In this document: positions 15,477 through 26,976 of the stretch, piece by piece
Layout of the letters: each line of letters begins with the position of its first letter
Numbering within the stretch: position 1 is the stretch's first letter
From: Geodermatophilus saharensis
GTDB taxonomy: Bacteria > Actinomycetota > Actinomycetes > Mycobacteriales > Geodermatophilaceae
Length of the DNA: 64,000 nt
Assembly: GCF_900188205.1 (NCBI RefSeq)
Contig: NZ_FZOH01000006.1
Location: 124,001 to 188,000 of the forward strand
Direction: 5' to 3'
The notes under the pieces: model-generated
The model's database searches: none
Told to the model about the DNA's origin: nothing
The model's input: only the letters and a program-made list of their open reading frames with translations
Position numbers and translations under genes: made by a program

Positions 15477-16568
15477 TCAGCGGCCGAGCACCTCCCGCAG
15501 CGCGGCCAGCACCAGCGCCACCCTGTCCGGCGCCGCGTTGGGCCCCATGAGCCCGATCCGCCAGACCGTGGCCGCGTACGCGCCGACCCCGCCGCCGATC
15601 TCCAGGTCGTAGCGCTCGAGCAGCTCCTTGCGCACCGCCGCCGCGTCGACGCCCTCGGGTACCCGCACGGTGGTCAGCTCCGGCAGCCGGTGCCCCTCGG
15701 CGGCGAACAGCTCCAGGCCCATCTCCTGCAGGCCCTCGTGCAGCAGCCGCCCGGCCTCGGCGTGCCGCGCGTGCACCGCCTCGAGGCCCTCGTCGAGGAC
15801 GCGGCCGAGCCCGGCGTGCAGCGAGACCACCATGCCGGTGGGCGCGGTGTGGTGGTAGGTGCGGCCCCCGGAGCCCGCGGCCTCACCGGCGTAGCCGCCG
15901 AGCATGCCGAGGTCGAGGTACCAGCTCTGCGGCTTCTCGATCCGCCGCTCCCACGCCCGGTCGGAGATGGTGAACGGCGCGAGGCCCGGGGCCACGCCCA
16001 GACACTTCTGCGTGCCGGAATAGGCCAGGTCCACGCCCCACTCGTCCAGCCGCACCGGGATGCCGCCGAGGGAGGTGACGCAGTCGGCCAGCAGCAGCGC
16101 GTCGCCCTTCCCGGCGGCCAGCGGCTCCAGGTCCGAGCGCACACCGGTGGAGGTCTCGGCGTGCACCGCGGCGATCAGCTTCGGCGAGGGGTGCGCGGCC
16201 AGCACCCGCTCGGCGTCGACCGGCTGCCCCCACTCGTGCTCGACGGGCACCACCTCCGCGCCGCAGCGGGAGGCGACGTCGACCATCCGCTGGCCGAACA
16301 GGCCGTTGACCGCCACGACGACGACGTCGCCGGGGCCCACCGTGTTGACGAACGACGCCTCCATGCCCGCCGACCCGGTCGCCGACAGCGGCAGCGTGCG
16401 GCGGTTGGCGGTGCCGAACACCGTGCGCAGCCGCTCGGAGGTCTCGTCGAGGATGCCGAGGAACACCGGGTCGAGGTGGCCCAGCAGCGGCTGCCCGAGG
16501 GCGACGGTCGCCTCCGGGTAGGGGTTGGAGGGACCGGGACCGAGCAGGGTGCGGGCACGCAGCGGCAT
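15477..16568 (-). CDS. Class-V PLP aminotransferase (alanine/serine-glyoxylate type)
   Basis: A 363-residue fold-type I enzyme of the serine-pyruvate/alanine-glyoxylate aminotransferase family. It begins with the family signature LGPGPSNPYPEA, and the PLP lysine lies in YSGTQKCLGVAPG. TGSAGMEAS forms the cofactor phosphate region. It likely transfers an amino group from alanine or serine to glyoxylate. The ATG at 16568 places the conserved LGPGP at residue 8; an upstream in-frame start exists but lacks conservation. It faces the ASCH gene divergently across 34 bp. Confidence 0.8.
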   Translation of the reverse strand: MPLRARTLLGPGPSNPYPEATVALGQPLLGHLDPVFLGILDETSERLRTVFGTANRRTLPLSATGSAGMEASFVNTVGPGDVVVVAVNGLFGQRMVDVASRCGAEVVPVEHEWGQPVDAERVLAAHPSPKLIAAVHAETSTGVRSDLEPLAAGKGDALLLADCVTSLGGIPVRLDEWGVDLAYSGTQKCLGVAPGLAPFTISDRAWERRIEKPQSWYLDLGMLGGYAGEAAGSGGRTYHHTAPTGMVVSLHAGLGRVLDEGLEAVHARHAEAGRLLHEGLQEMGLELFAAEGHRLPELTTVRVPEGVDAAAVRKELLERYDLEIGGGVGAYAATVWRIGLMGPNAAPDRVALVLAALREVLGR

Positions 16569-16602
16569 GCCCGCGACGCTACCGAGCCGAGGAGGAGCCC
16601 AC

Positions 16603-17127
16603 ATGACCACCGACGACGCGCCGGGGACGCTGCGCCGCGAGGAGGCCGCCGCGATGTGGCGGGACTACGCCGCCACCCGCCCGGCGGGCGGCCCGCCCGA
16701 GGACGAGCCGCCCGTCGAGCGCTTCGGCGACGGCCGGGCGCTGGCCGACGAGCTGATCGCGCTGGTGCTCGCCGGCACCAAGCGGGCCACCGCCGGGCTG
16801 GTCGACGACTTCGCGCGCGAGGGCGAGCCGCTCCCCCGCATCGGCGGGCACTGGATCGCCTGCGACGGCGAGGGGCGGCCCCGGGCGGTGCTGCGCTCGA
16901 CCGAGCTGCGCGTGGGCCGGCTCGACAGCGTCGACGACGCCTTCGCCTGGGACGAGGGCGAGGGCGACCGCACCCGCGCCGACTGGCTGGCCGGGCACCT
17001 GCGCTACTTCACCCGCACGCTCGCCGCCCTGGGCCAGGAGTGGGACGACGACCTCGAGGTGGTCTTCGAGCGCTTCGCCGTCGTCTGGCCACCCGAGGTG
17101 GCCGACCGAGCCGACCGGGCCGGGTGA
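16603..17127 (+). CDS. ASCH domain-containing protein
   Basis: A 174-residue ASCH-domain protein (PUA-like beta barrel). The region from ALVLAGTKRATAGL through RIGGHWIACDGEG and RPRAVLRSTELRV carries the GTKxxT core expected for ASCH proteins, which bind or modify nucleic acids or nucleosides; some members are amidohydrolases of N4-acetylcytidine. The ATG at 16603 follows GGAGGAG. No partner is nearby; it converges on aspS, whose stop is 19 nt away. Substrate unknown. Confidence 0.8.
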   Translation: MTTDDAPGTLRREEAAAMWRDYAATRPAGGPPEDEPPVERFGDGRALADELIALVLAGTKRATAGLVDDFAREGEPLPRIGGHWIACDGEGRPRAVLRSTELRVGRLDSVDDAFAWDEGEGDRTRADWLAGHLRYFTRTLAALGQEWDDDLEVVFERFAVVWPPEVADRADRAG

Positions 17128-17145
17128 GCCGGCCCGGCCGGGACC

Positions 17146-18921
17146 TCAGCGGGTGGGGTCGCTCGGCCCCGGCGCGCCGGGCTGGCCGGGCAGCGCCGGC
17201 TCCTCGGCGGCGGCGTCGATGCCCGCCTCCTTGCGCTGCGCGTCGGTGATCGGCGTCGGGGCGCCGGTCAGCGGGTCGAAGCCGGCACCGGTCTTCGGGA
17301 AGGCGATGACCTCGCGGATGGAGTCGACGCCGGCCAGCAGCGCGGTGAGCCGGTCCCAGCCCAGGGCGGCGCCGGCGTGCGGCGGCGGGCCGTAGGAGAA
17401 GGCCTCGAGGAAGAACCCGAACCGCTCGCGGGCCTCCTCGCGGGACATGCCGAGGGTCTCGAACACCCGCTCCTGCAGCTCGGGGTCGGCGATCCGGACC
17501 GAGCCGCTGGCCAGCTCGTTGCCGTTGACCACCAGGTCGTAGGCGTCGGAGAGGGCCGCGCCCTTGTCCTCGGCGAAGCGGTCCCGCCACTCCGGGGTGG
17601 GCGAGGTGAACGGGTGGTGCATGAAGGTCCAGTCGCCGTCCTCGGTCTGCTCGAACATCGGGAAGTCGACGACGAACAGGAACGACCACGACCCCGGCTC
17701 GACCAGCTCCAGCCGCTTGGCGATCTCGTTGCGCGCCGCGCCGAGCAGCTCCTGCGAGGACCGGCGCGGCCCGGCGGCGAAGAACACGCAGTCCCCGGGC
17801 TGCGCGCCGACGGCGGCCACGAGCCCCTCGCGCTCGGCGTCGGAGACGTTCTTGGCCACCGGCCCGCCCAGGGTGCCGTCCTCGGCGACGGTGACGTAGG
17901 CCAGGCCGCGGTAGCCGCGGGAGCGGGCCCAGTCCTGCCAGGCGTCGAACGCGCGCCGGGGCTGCGAGCCGCCGCCGGGCATGACCACCGCGCCCACGTA
18001 GGGGGCCTGGAACACCCGGAACGGGGTGTCGGCGAAGAACTCCGTCAGCTCGGTGAGCTCGATGCCGAACCGCAGGTCGGGCTTGTCCGACCCGAACCGG
18101 TCCATGGCCTCGCGGTAGGTCATCCGCGGGATCTCGGGGACCTCGTACCCGGCCAGCTCCCGCCACAGCGCGCCGACGACGGACTCGACGACGGCCAGGA
18201 CGTCGTCGCGCTCGACGAAGCTCATCTCGAGGTCGAGCTGGGTGAACTCCGGCTGCCGGTCGGCGCGGAAGTCCTCGTCGCGGAAGCAGCGGGCGATCTG
18301 GTAGTAGCGCTCCAGCCCGCCGATCATCAACAGCTGCTTGAACAGCTGCGGCGACTGCGGCAGCGCGTACCACTTGCCCGGCTGCAGCCGCACCGGCACC
18401 AGGAAGTCGCGGGCGCCCTCCGGCGTGGAGCGGGTGAGGTCGGGCGTCTCGACCTCGACGAAGCCGTGCTGGGCCATGACGCCGCGGGCGATCCGGTTGA
18501 CCTCGCTGCGCAGCCGCAGGATCCGCGCCGGGCCCTGCCGGCGCAGGTCGAGGTAGCGGTACTTGTAGCGGACGTCGTCGGAGGCGGCCTGGTCGGTCTC
18601 GATCGGGAACGGCAGCGGCGCCGCCGGGGAGAGGACGCGCAGCTCGGTGGCCGCGACCTCGACCTCGCCCGTCGGCAGCTCGGGGTTCTCGTTGCCGGCC
18701 GGCCGCTGCCGCACCTCGCCGGTGACCAGCACGCAGAACTCGTTGCGGAGGGCGTGCGCCTCCTCCTCGCGGACGACCACCTGGACGTAGCCCGAGGCGT
18801 CGCGCAGGTCGACGAAGACGACGCCGCCGTGGTCGCGCCGGCGGGCCACCCAGCCGGCGAGGGTGACGGTGGAACCGGCGTCGGACGCGCGCAGCGTGCC
18901 GGCGTCGTGGGTGCGGAGCAC
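17146..18921 (-). CDS. aspS: Aspartate-tRNA ligase
   Basis: A 591-residue bacterial-type class IIb synthetase: N-terminal OB anticodon-binding domain, class II catalytic core with [20 protein letters not shown], the inserted GAD domain, and motif 3 GWDRLTALL near the C-terminus. It charges tRNA-Asp. Residue 31 is His in [10 protein letters not shown], the residue associated with relaxed (non-discriminating) AspRS enzymes of bacteria that make Asn-tRNA by transamidation; this is suggestive only. GTG start at 18921. The aldo/keto reductase gene lies 30 nt upstream on the same strand. Confidence 0.95.
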   Translation of the reverse strand: MLRTHDAGTLRASDAGSTVTLAGWVARRRDHGGVVFVDLRDASGYVQVVVREEEAHALRNEFCVLVTGEVRQRPAGNENPELPTGEVEVAATELRVLSPAAPLPFPIETDQAASDDVRYKYRYLDLRRQGPARILRLRSEVNRIARGVMAQHGFVEVETPDLTRSTPEGARDFLVPVRLQPGKWYALPQSPQLFKQLLMIGGLERYYQIARCFRDEDFRADRQPEFTQLDLEMSFVERDDVLAVVESVVGALWRELAGYEVPEIPRMTYREAMDRFGSDKPDLRFGIELTELTEFFADTPFRVFQAPYVGAVVMPGGGSQPRRAFDAWQDWARSRGYRGLAYVTVAEDGTLGGPVAKNVSDAEREGLVAAVGAQPGDCVFFAAGPRRSSQELLGAARNEIAKRLELVEPGSWSFLFVVDFPMFEQTEDGDWTFMHHPFTSPTPEWRDRFAEDKGAALSDAYDLVVNGNELASGSVRIADPELQERVFETLGMSREEARERFGFFLEAFSYGPPPHAGAALGWDRLTALLAGVDSIREVIAFPKTGAGFDPLTGAPTPITDAQRKEAGIDAAAEEPALPGQPGAPGPSDPTR

Positions 18922-18951
18922 AGGGGTCTCTCTCTCGTGGGGGTGGTCAGC

Positions 18952-19932
18952 TCACCAGCGGTCGTGCACGTGCTGCCGGATGCGCTCGTCGTAGAGGCGC
19001 TCGAGGTCGGCGAGCTCGGCGTCGGTCAGCGGCGGGAGGGCGGCGGCCTCGACGTTGGACCGCACCTGCTCCACCCGGCTGGCGCCGGGGATGACCGACG
19101 TGACGCCGGGCTGCTGGATCACCCAGCGCAGCGCGACCGCCGCGGGCGCCCGGTCCCCCGCGATCTCGACGAACTCGCGGGCCGCGGCGACGCCGACCTC
19201 GTACGGCACCCCGGCGAAGGTCTCGCCGACGTCGAAGGCCTCGCCGTGGCGGTTGTAGTTCCGGTGGTCGTCGGCGCCGAACGTCGTGGACTCGGTGAAG
19301 CGTCCCGACAGCAGCCCGCTGGCCAGCGGCACCCGCGCCAGGATCCCCACGCCGGCCGCGGCGGCCGCGGGCAGCAGCTCCTCCAGCGGCTTGCGCCGGA
19401 ACACGTTGAGGATCACCTGGATGCTCTGCACGCCGGGGTGCTCGAGGGCGGTCAGTCCCTCGGCGACGGTCTCCACCGACACGCCGTAGGCGGCGATCGC
19501 GCCGTCGTCGACCATGGCGTCGAGCGCGTCGTACACCCGCCGGTCGGAGTAGACCGCCGTCGGCGGGCAGTGCAGCTGCACCAGGTCGAGGGTGTCGACG
19601 CCGAGGTTGCGCCGCGACCGGTCGACCCAGGCGCGCAGGTTCTCCGGGGTGTACTGCGCCGCCTCGAACGGGTCGGCGCGGCGGCCGGCCTTGGTGGCGA
19701 CGAACGGGCGCTCCGACCGCGCGGCGAGCGCCTTGCGGATGCGCTCCTCGCTGCGGCCGTCGCCGTAGACGTCGGCGGTGTCGAGCAGCGTCACCCCCGC
19801 GTCCAGGGCGGCGTCGAGCACACCGGCCGCGGTGTCCTCGTCGACGTCGCCCCAGTCGCCGCCCAGCTGCCAGGTGCCCAGGCCGACGACCGAGACCTCC
19901 GCGCCGGTCCGTCCGAGGGGTCGGGTCTCCAT
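18952..19932 (-). CDS. Aldo/keto reductase
   Basis: A 326-residue TIM-barrel NADPH-dependent oxidoreductase. Visible family features include the start RPLGRTGAEVSVVGLGTWQL, the catalytic Asp-Tyr region LLDTADVYGDGRSE, the Lys in VATKAG and the His in LVQLHCPP. The start may be this ATG (1-nt overlap with the hisS stop) or the GTG immediately before it at 19935 (4-nt overlap); either way it is translationally coupled to hisS. The physiological substrate is unknown, probably a small carbonyl compound. Confidence 0.85.
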   Translation of the reverse strand: METRPLGRTGAEVSVVGLGTWQLGGDWGDVDEDTAAGVLDAALDAGVTLLDTADVYGDGRSEERIRKALAARSERPFVATKAGRRADPFEAAQYTPENLRAWVDRSRRNLGVDTLDLVQLHCPPTAVYSDRRVYDALDAMVDDGAIAAYGVSVETVAEGLTALEHPGVQSIQVILNVFRRKPLEELLPAAAAAGVGILARVPLASGLLSGRFTESTTFGADDHRNYNRHGEAFDVGETFAGVPYEVGVAAAREFVEIAGDRAPAAVALRWVIQQPGVTSVIPGASRVEQVRSNVEAAALPPLTDAELADLERLYDERIRQHVHDRW

Positions 19933-21194
19933 CACGCGCTCACCGCCGTCCGCAGCGCCTCGAACAGGTCACCCACGGGGACGGCGCGCTGCTCCCCCGT
20001 GCGCAGGTCCTTCAGCTGGCCGACGCCGTCGGCCAGGTCCCGCTCCCCGACGACGACCGCGTGCGAGGCACCCGAGCGCTCGGCGGCGCGCATCGCGCCC
20101 TTGAGCCCGCGGTCGCCGTAGACGGTGTCGGCCGGTACCCCGGCCTGCCGCAGCTGCCCGACCAGCCGCACCGCCAGCCGCTTGGCCTCGGCGCCCAGCG
20201 GGACGACGAAGGCCCGCACCCCGGCGGCCGCGGCGACGTCGAGCCCCTCGGCCTGCACGGCCAGCAGGGTGCGGTCGACGCCGACGGCGTAGCCGATGCC
20301 GCTCACGTCGGGACCGCCCAGCGCCGCCGACAGCCCGTCGTAGCGCCCGCCGCCGCCGATCGCCGACTGCGCGCCCAGCCCGGAGTGCACGAACTCGAAG
20401 GTCGTCTTCGTGTAGTAGTCCAGACCGCGCACCAGCCGGGGCGCCTCGGTCCAGGTCACGCCGAGGTCGGTGAGGTGCTGGCGGACGGCGTCGTAGTGCG
20501 CCCGGGTGGCGTCCGACAGGTGGTCGACCATCAGCGGGGCGTCGTCGAGCTGGGCCTGCACCTCCGGCCGCTTGTCGTCGAGCACCCGCAGCGGGTTGAT
20601 CTCCGCCCGGCGGCGGGTCTCCTCGTCGAGGTCGAGCTTCTCGAGGTACTCGACCAGCTTCTCCCGGTAGGGCGGGCGGTCGGTCGCGTCCCCGAGCGAG
20701 GTCAGCAGCAGCTCGAAGTCGGTCAGCCCCAGGTCGCGGAAGCCCTGCACGCCCAGCGCCACCACCTCGGCGTCGAGCGCGGGGTCGTCGACGCCGAGCG
20801 CCTCCATGTCGACCTGGGTGAAGTGCCGGTACCGGCCGGCCTGCGGGCGCTCGTAGCGGAACGCCGAGCCGACCGTCCACAGCTTCACCGGCAGCGGCCC
20901 GGTGTGCAGCCGGTGCTCGATGAAGGCCCGCACCAGCCCGGCGGTGAGCTCCGGGCGCAGCGTGAGCGAGCGGCCGCCGCGGTCGTCGAAGGTGTACATC
21001 TCCTTCGTGACGACGTCGGTGGACTCCCCGACGCCGCGGGAGAAGACCTCGGTGTGCTCGAACACCGGCGTCTCGACGTAGCCGTACCCGGCCCTCCGCA
21101 GCGGCGCCGTGAGCGTCTCGCGGACGGCGAGGAAGCGCGCGGACTCCGGCGGCAGGACGTCGAAGGTGCCCTTCGGCGCGGTCAGCCCGCTCAC
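19932..21194 (-). CDS. hisS: Histidine-tRNA ligase
   Basis: A 420-residue class II synthetase. It shows the N-terminal [13 protein letters not shown], motif 2 around [17 protein letters not shown], the HisRS-specific signatures [13 protein letters not shown] and GGGGRYDGL, and a C-terminal anticodon-binding domain ending in [16 protein letters not shown]. It charges tRNA-His. GTG start at 21194 with GGAGGG upstream, in a leader rich in GAGCGGAGCG-type repeats. It is co-transcribed with the MBL hydrolase upstream and the aldo/keto reductase downstream. Confidence 0.95.
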   Translation of the reverse strand: MSGLTAPKGTFDVLPPESARFLAVRETLTAPLRRAGYGYVETPVFEHTEVFSRGVGESTDVVTKEMYTFDDRGGRSLTLRPELTAGLVRAFIEHRLHTGPLPVKLWTVGSAFRYERPQAGRYRHFTQVDMEALGVDDPALDAEVVALGVQGFRDLGLTDFELLLTSLGDATDRPPYREKLVEYLEKLDLDEETRRRAEINPLRVLDDKRPEVQAQLDDAPLMVDHLSDATRAHYDAVRQHLTDLGVTWTEAPRLVRGLDYYTKTTFEFVHSGLGAQSAIGGGGRYDGLSAALGGPDVSGIGYAVGVDRTLLAVQAEGLDVAAAAGVRAFVVPLGAEAKRLAVRLVGQLRQAGVPADTVYGDRGLKGAMRAAERSGASHAVVVGERDLADGVGQLKDLRTGEQRAVPVGDLFEALRTAVSA

Positions 21195-21267
21195 GACGTC
21201 ATCCCTCCTCGCTCCGCTCGGCTGTCCGCTCCGCTCCTCGCTCGCCGGCGCTCGCTGCGATGCTCAC
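21195..21267 (-). repeat. Low-complexity GAGCGGAGCG-type leader of hisS
   Basis: Between the MBL hydrolase stop and the hisS start the minus strand repeats variants of GAGCGGAGCG and GCGAGCG several times. The same string occurs inside dispersed repeat B (33735-33749). This type of sequence is common in high-GC actinobacterial spacers. Function unknown. Confidence 0.5.
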
Positions 21268-21963
21268 TCACAGGCCCCGACCCCTCGGCGCGGCGCCCTC
21301 ACCGGCGGCGGCCTCGGCGAGGTAGGGGTTGGTCGCCCGCTCGCGGCCGATCGTCGTCGCCGGGCCGTGGCCGGGCAGCACCACGGTGTCGTCGTCCAGG
21401 GGCAGCACCACGTCGCGCAGCGAGCGCAGCATGTCCGGCCACGAGCCACCCGGCAGGTCGACCCGGCCCACCGACCCGGCGAAGAGCACGTCACCGGCGA
21501 GCAGGCCGGGGGCCTCCCCGAGGTCGAGGGAGAACACCACCGAGCCGCGGGTGTGGCCCGGTGCGTGGCGGACGGTCAGCTCGACACCGGCCAGGGACAG
21601 CACGGCGCCGTCGTCGAGCGGGCGGACCTCGGCGGGGTCGGGCAGCCGCAGGCCGGTGAGCAGCGGCGCCAGCGCGGGGCCGTGCCAGCGGGCGGGGTCG
21701 GCGAGCATCCCGGAGTCCTCGGGGTGCAGGTAGGCCGGGATGTCGTAGCCGTCGCACACCGGCAGCACGGAGAAGGTGTGGTCGAGGTGGCCGTGGGTGA
21801 GCACCACCGCGACCGGCTTCAGGCCGTCCTCGGCCAGCATCCGGGCCAGCGGCTCGACGGCGTCCATGCCGGGGTCGACCACGACGCACTCCGAGCGCGG
21901 CCCCGTGGCGACGGCGTAGCAGTTGGTGCCGAAGGCGCCGGCCGGGAACGAGCGGATGAGCAC
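21268..21963 (-). CDS. MBL-fold metallo-hydrolase (glyoxalase II-like)
   Basis: A 231-residue metallo-beta-lactamase-fold hydrolase with the metal-binding signature THGHLDH and the later histidines in HAPGHTRGS and LPGHGP plus the bridging Asp in LAGDVLFAG. Glyoxalase II and related thioester hydrolases have this pattern and length, and a related gene lies beside hisS and relA in mycobacteria. The GTG start at 21963 has no ribosome binding site but a -10-like TAACCT ends 6 nt upstream, so the mRNA may be leaderless. Precise substrate unknown. Confidence 0.85.
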   Translation of the reverse strand: MLIRSFPAGAFGTNCYAVATGPRSECVVVDPGMDAVEPLARMLAEDGLKPVAVVLTHGHLDHTFSVLPVCDGYDIPAYLHPEDSGMLADPARWHGPALAPLLTGLRLPDPAEVRPLDDGAVLSLAGVELTVRHAPGHTRGSVVFSLDLGEAPGLLAGDVLFAGSVGRVDLPGGSWPDMLRSLRDVVLPLDDDTVVLPGHGPATTIGRERATNPYLAEAAAGEGAAPRGRGL

Positions 21964-22131
21964 CCGTGCAGGTTACGCGGGTGCCACGGCGCGCCCTCCC
22001 GGTCCGGCGGACCGGCGTCCCCAGGGAGGCCACCTACACTCGCGGATCGACCAGCGGGGGCGCCGGGGGCGCGGCCGGGAGCCGCGACCGGGCCCCGCGC
22101 AGCAGCCGTCCGTCCGAGGAGTGTCCGACCC

Positions 22132-22959
22132 GTGCCGACCAACAAGCAGCGGCGGGTTGCCGCGCAGCGCCGCCTGCAGCGCCAGCTCGAGCGCCGCGCC
22201 GAGCTGGCCCGCAAGCGCCGCCGCAACCTGCTCGTCGTGGTGACCGTGCTCGCCGTCGTCCTGGTGGGCGGCGCGGTCTCCCTCGTCGCCGGCTTCGGCG
22301 GCGGGGAGGACCCGGGCACCGAGGAGGCGGCGACCAGCACCAGCGCGGCGCCGACCACGCCGGGCGTCGTGGACGGCAGCGACGGCACCTGCGACTGGAC
22401 CCCCGCCGACACGGCCAGCAACCCCGACCTGCGCGCGGACTCCGGGACCCCGCCCACCGAGGTCGTGCCGACCGGCACCACCCCGGTGACGATCACCACG
22501 AACGTCGGGGCGATCGGGCTGACCCTCGACAACGCCAACGCCCCCTGCGGCGTGGCGAGCATGGTCCACCTCGCCCGGCAGGGCTTCTTCGACGGCACGG
22601 TCTGCCACCGCGAGACCGACTCCGAGGGCCTGAAGGTCCTGCAGTGCGGCGACCCCAGCGGCACCGGCCGCGGCGGCCCGGCCTACCAGTTCCCCACGCA
22701 GGTGACCGGCGACGAGACCTACCCGCGCGGCACGGTCGCCATGGCCAACAGCGGGCAGGGCTTCGACGGCAGCCAGTTCTTCCTGGTCTACGGCGACAGC
22801 CAGCTCCCGCCGAGCTACACCGTCCTGGGCACCATCGACGAGGCCGGCCTGGCCACGCTGGACACCATCGCCGCCAACGGCAACGACGGCAGCAACGGCC
22901 CCGGCGACGGTGCGCCGACCCAGGAGGTCCGCATCGAGTCCGTGACCGTCCCCGCGTGA
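22132..22959 (+). CDS. Membrane-anchored cyclophilin-type peptidyl-prolyl isomerase
   Basis: A 275-residue protein: a basic cytoplasmic N-terminus (about 1-32), one transmembrane helix (about 33-52), a Ser/Thr/Pro-rich linker and a C-terminal cyclophilin domain (about 120-275) with FDGTVCHRE, MANSGQGFDGSQFFLVYGD and LGTIDEAGL. It catalyses proline isomerisation outside the membrane. An orthologous cyclophilin next to relA and hisS is known in mycobacteria. GTG start after GAGGA; a -10-like TACACT is at 22035-22040. Its stop overlaps the start of a second cyclophilin gene (GTGA). Confidence 0.85.
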   Translation: MPTNKQRRVAAQRRLQRQLERRAELARKRRRNLLVVVTVLAVVLVGGAVSLVAGFGGGEDPGTEEAATSTSAAPTTPGVVDGSDGTCDWTPADTASNPDLRADSGTPPTEVVPTGTTPVTITTNVGAIGLTLDNANAPCGVASMVHLARQGFFDGTVCHRETDSEGLKVLQCGDPSGTGRGGPAYQFPTQVTGDETYPRGTVAMANSGQGFDGSQFFLVYGDSQLPPSYTVLGTIDEAGLATLDTIAANGNDGSNGPGDGAPTQEVRIESVTVPA

Positions 22960-23693
22960 GCACCCCGGCGCCCCCGCCGCGCGCCGGGGTGCTCGCCGGG
23001 GTGCTGGCCGGTGCCCTGGCCGCGCTGACCGCCTGCTCGGGCACGGTGGCGGGCTCGGCGGCGCCGGCCACCGGGGACGCCGGCGGCGGGGGCGGGTCCG
23101 GCCCGGCCGGGACGACGGCCACCTGCGAGTGGGTCGCGGCGCGGTCGGGCAACCCCTACGCCGTCGACGTCGACCCGCCCGCCCCCGAGGTGCCCGCCGA
23201 GGGCACCGCGCAGCTGCGGATGACGACGTCGCTGGGCGGGCTGGTCCTCACCCTCGACCGTGCCGGCGCGCCGTGCGCGGCGGCGAGCATGGTGCACCTG
23301 GCCGGGCTGGGCTTCTTCGACGGCTCCGCCTGCCACCGCGAGGTCGACAGCGAGAGCCTCAAGGTGCTGCAGTGCGGCGACCCCACCGGCACCGGCGCGG
23401 GCGGACCCACCTACGCGTTCGCCACCGACGTCGACGGCGACGAGACCTACCCGCGCGGCACGGTGGCGATGGCCAACAGCGGGCAGGGTCTCGACGGCAG
23501 CCAGTTCTTCCTGGTGTGGGGCGACAGCCGGCTGCCGCCGGACTACACCGTCGTCGGCACGATCGACGACGCCGGGCTGGCCGTGCTCGACGTGGTCGCC
23601 GCCCACGGCAACGACGGCTCGCTCGACCCCTCCCCGGGTGGCGGCGCCCCGACCGTGCCGGTCACCGTCGAGTCGATGACCCTGGTCCCGTGA
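22956..23693 (+). CDS. Lipoprotein cyclophilin-type peptidyl-prolyl isomerase
   Basis: A 245-residue paralogue of the preceding gene. It starts with a lipoprotein signal (lipobox LTAC, Cys27) in place of the transmembrane anchor, then a Gly/Ala linker and a cyclophilin domain with FDGSACHRE, MANSGQGLDGSQFFLVWGD and VGTIDDAGL. The two domains are clearly tandem duplicates. GTG start overlaps the previous stop by 4 nt, and its own stop overlaps the methyltransferase start the same way. Probably acts on secreted proteins at the outer face of the membrane. Confidence 0.85.
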   Translation: MSTPAPPPRAGVLAGVLAGALAALTACSGTVAGSAAPATGDAGGGGGSGPAGTTATCEWVAARSGNPYAVDVDPPAPEVPAEGTAQLRMTTSLGGLVLTLDRAGAPCAAASMVHLAGLGFFDGSACHREVDSESLKVLQCGDPTGTGAGGPTYAFATDVDGDETYPRGTVAMANSGQGLDGSQFFLVWGDSRLPPDYTVVGTIDDAGLAVLDVVAAHGNDGSLDPSPGGGAPTVPVTVESMTLVP

Positions 23694-24331
23694 CCGACCC
23701 CCACGCGGGCTTCCCGCCGGGCTTCTTCGCGCGCGCCGACGAGCGTCCCGACGCGGAGTTCTACGGCCCGCCGCGGCTGGTGACCCACATCGACGACGCC
23801 GCGATCGCCGCCGTCGGCGGGCTCTACGCCGAGCTGGGCATCGACGGGTCGGCGCCGGCGCCCGTGCGGGTGCTCGACCTCATGTCCTCGTGGGTGTCGC
23901 ACTTCCGCACGCCCCCGGCCGAGCTGGTCGTGCTGGGCATGAACGCCGCCGAGCTGGCCGCGAACGACGCGGCCACCGAGCGGGTCGTGCACGACCTCAA
24001 CGCCGACCCGCGGCTGCCGCTGCCCGACGCCGACGTCGACGCCGCCGTCTGCTGCGTGTCGATCGACTACCTGACCCGGCCGGTCGAGGTGCTCGCCGAG
24101 GTGGGCCGGGTGCTGCGCCCGGGCGGGCCGCTGGCGATCACCTTCTCCGACCGGTGCTTCCCCACCAAGGCGGTGCGCGGCTGGCTGCTCACCTCCGACG
24201 AGCAGCACGGCGCGCTGGTGGCCGAGCTGGTCCGGCGCGCGGGGTGCTTCACCGGGCCGCAGCTGTCGCTGCGCACCCCGCCCGGCGGCGACGGCGACCC
24301 GCTGTGGGCCGTCGTCGCCCACCGCACCTGA
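23690..24331 (+). CDS. Methyltransferase-domain protein
   Basis: A 213-residue putative SAM-dependent methyltransferase. The motif I region is the variant VRVLDLMSSWVSHF and later VGRVLRPGGPLAITFSDR is the usual post-IV region of class I methyltransferases. The first glycines of motif I are replaced by Met-Ser-Ser, a known variant family with few characterised members. GTG start overlaps the upstream stop (GTGA), so it is the third gene of the cyclophilin operon. It converges on relA. Substrate unknown. Confidence 0.7.
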   Translation: MTDPHAGFPPGFFARADERPDAEFYGPPRLVTHIDDAAIAAVGGLYAELGIDGSAPAPVRVLDLMSSWVSHFRTPPAELVVLGMNAAELAANDAATERVVHDLNADPRLPLPDADVDAAVCCVSIDYLTRPVEVLAEVGRVLRPGGPLAITFSDRCFPTKAVRGWLLTSDEQHGALVAELVRRAGCFTGPQLSLRTPPGGDGDPLWAVVAHRT

Positions 24332-24371
24332 CCCTCTGCGGCTCGGCCGATCGTCGCGGTCGGGGCCGTCG

Positions 24372-26888
<2,517 letters not shown>

Positions 26889-26914
26889 GGGACTCCTGCC
26901 GGCAGACGAGGGAG

Positions 26915-26943
26915 GACCTCTCCCATGCTAACCGGGAGAGGTC
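26915..26943. promoter_or_regulatory. Inverted repeat in the relA leader/promoter region
   Basis: Perfect 10-bp arms GACCTCTCCC (26915-26924) and GGGAGAGGTC (26934-26943) flank ATGCTAACC. On the minus strand the spacer contains TTAGCAT, which could be part of a -10 element, so the site may be an operator over the relA promoter. It could instead be a terminator for apt, whose stop lies at 26977. Confidence 0.35.
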
Positions 26944-26976
26944 ACGGAACGGCCCATCCGGGGCCGGACCTCCCCC

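Noticed and set aside
21195-21267. Mobile repeat in the hisS leader
   Set aside because: The GAGCGGAGCG strings are short, irregular and common in spacers of high-GC actinobacteria.
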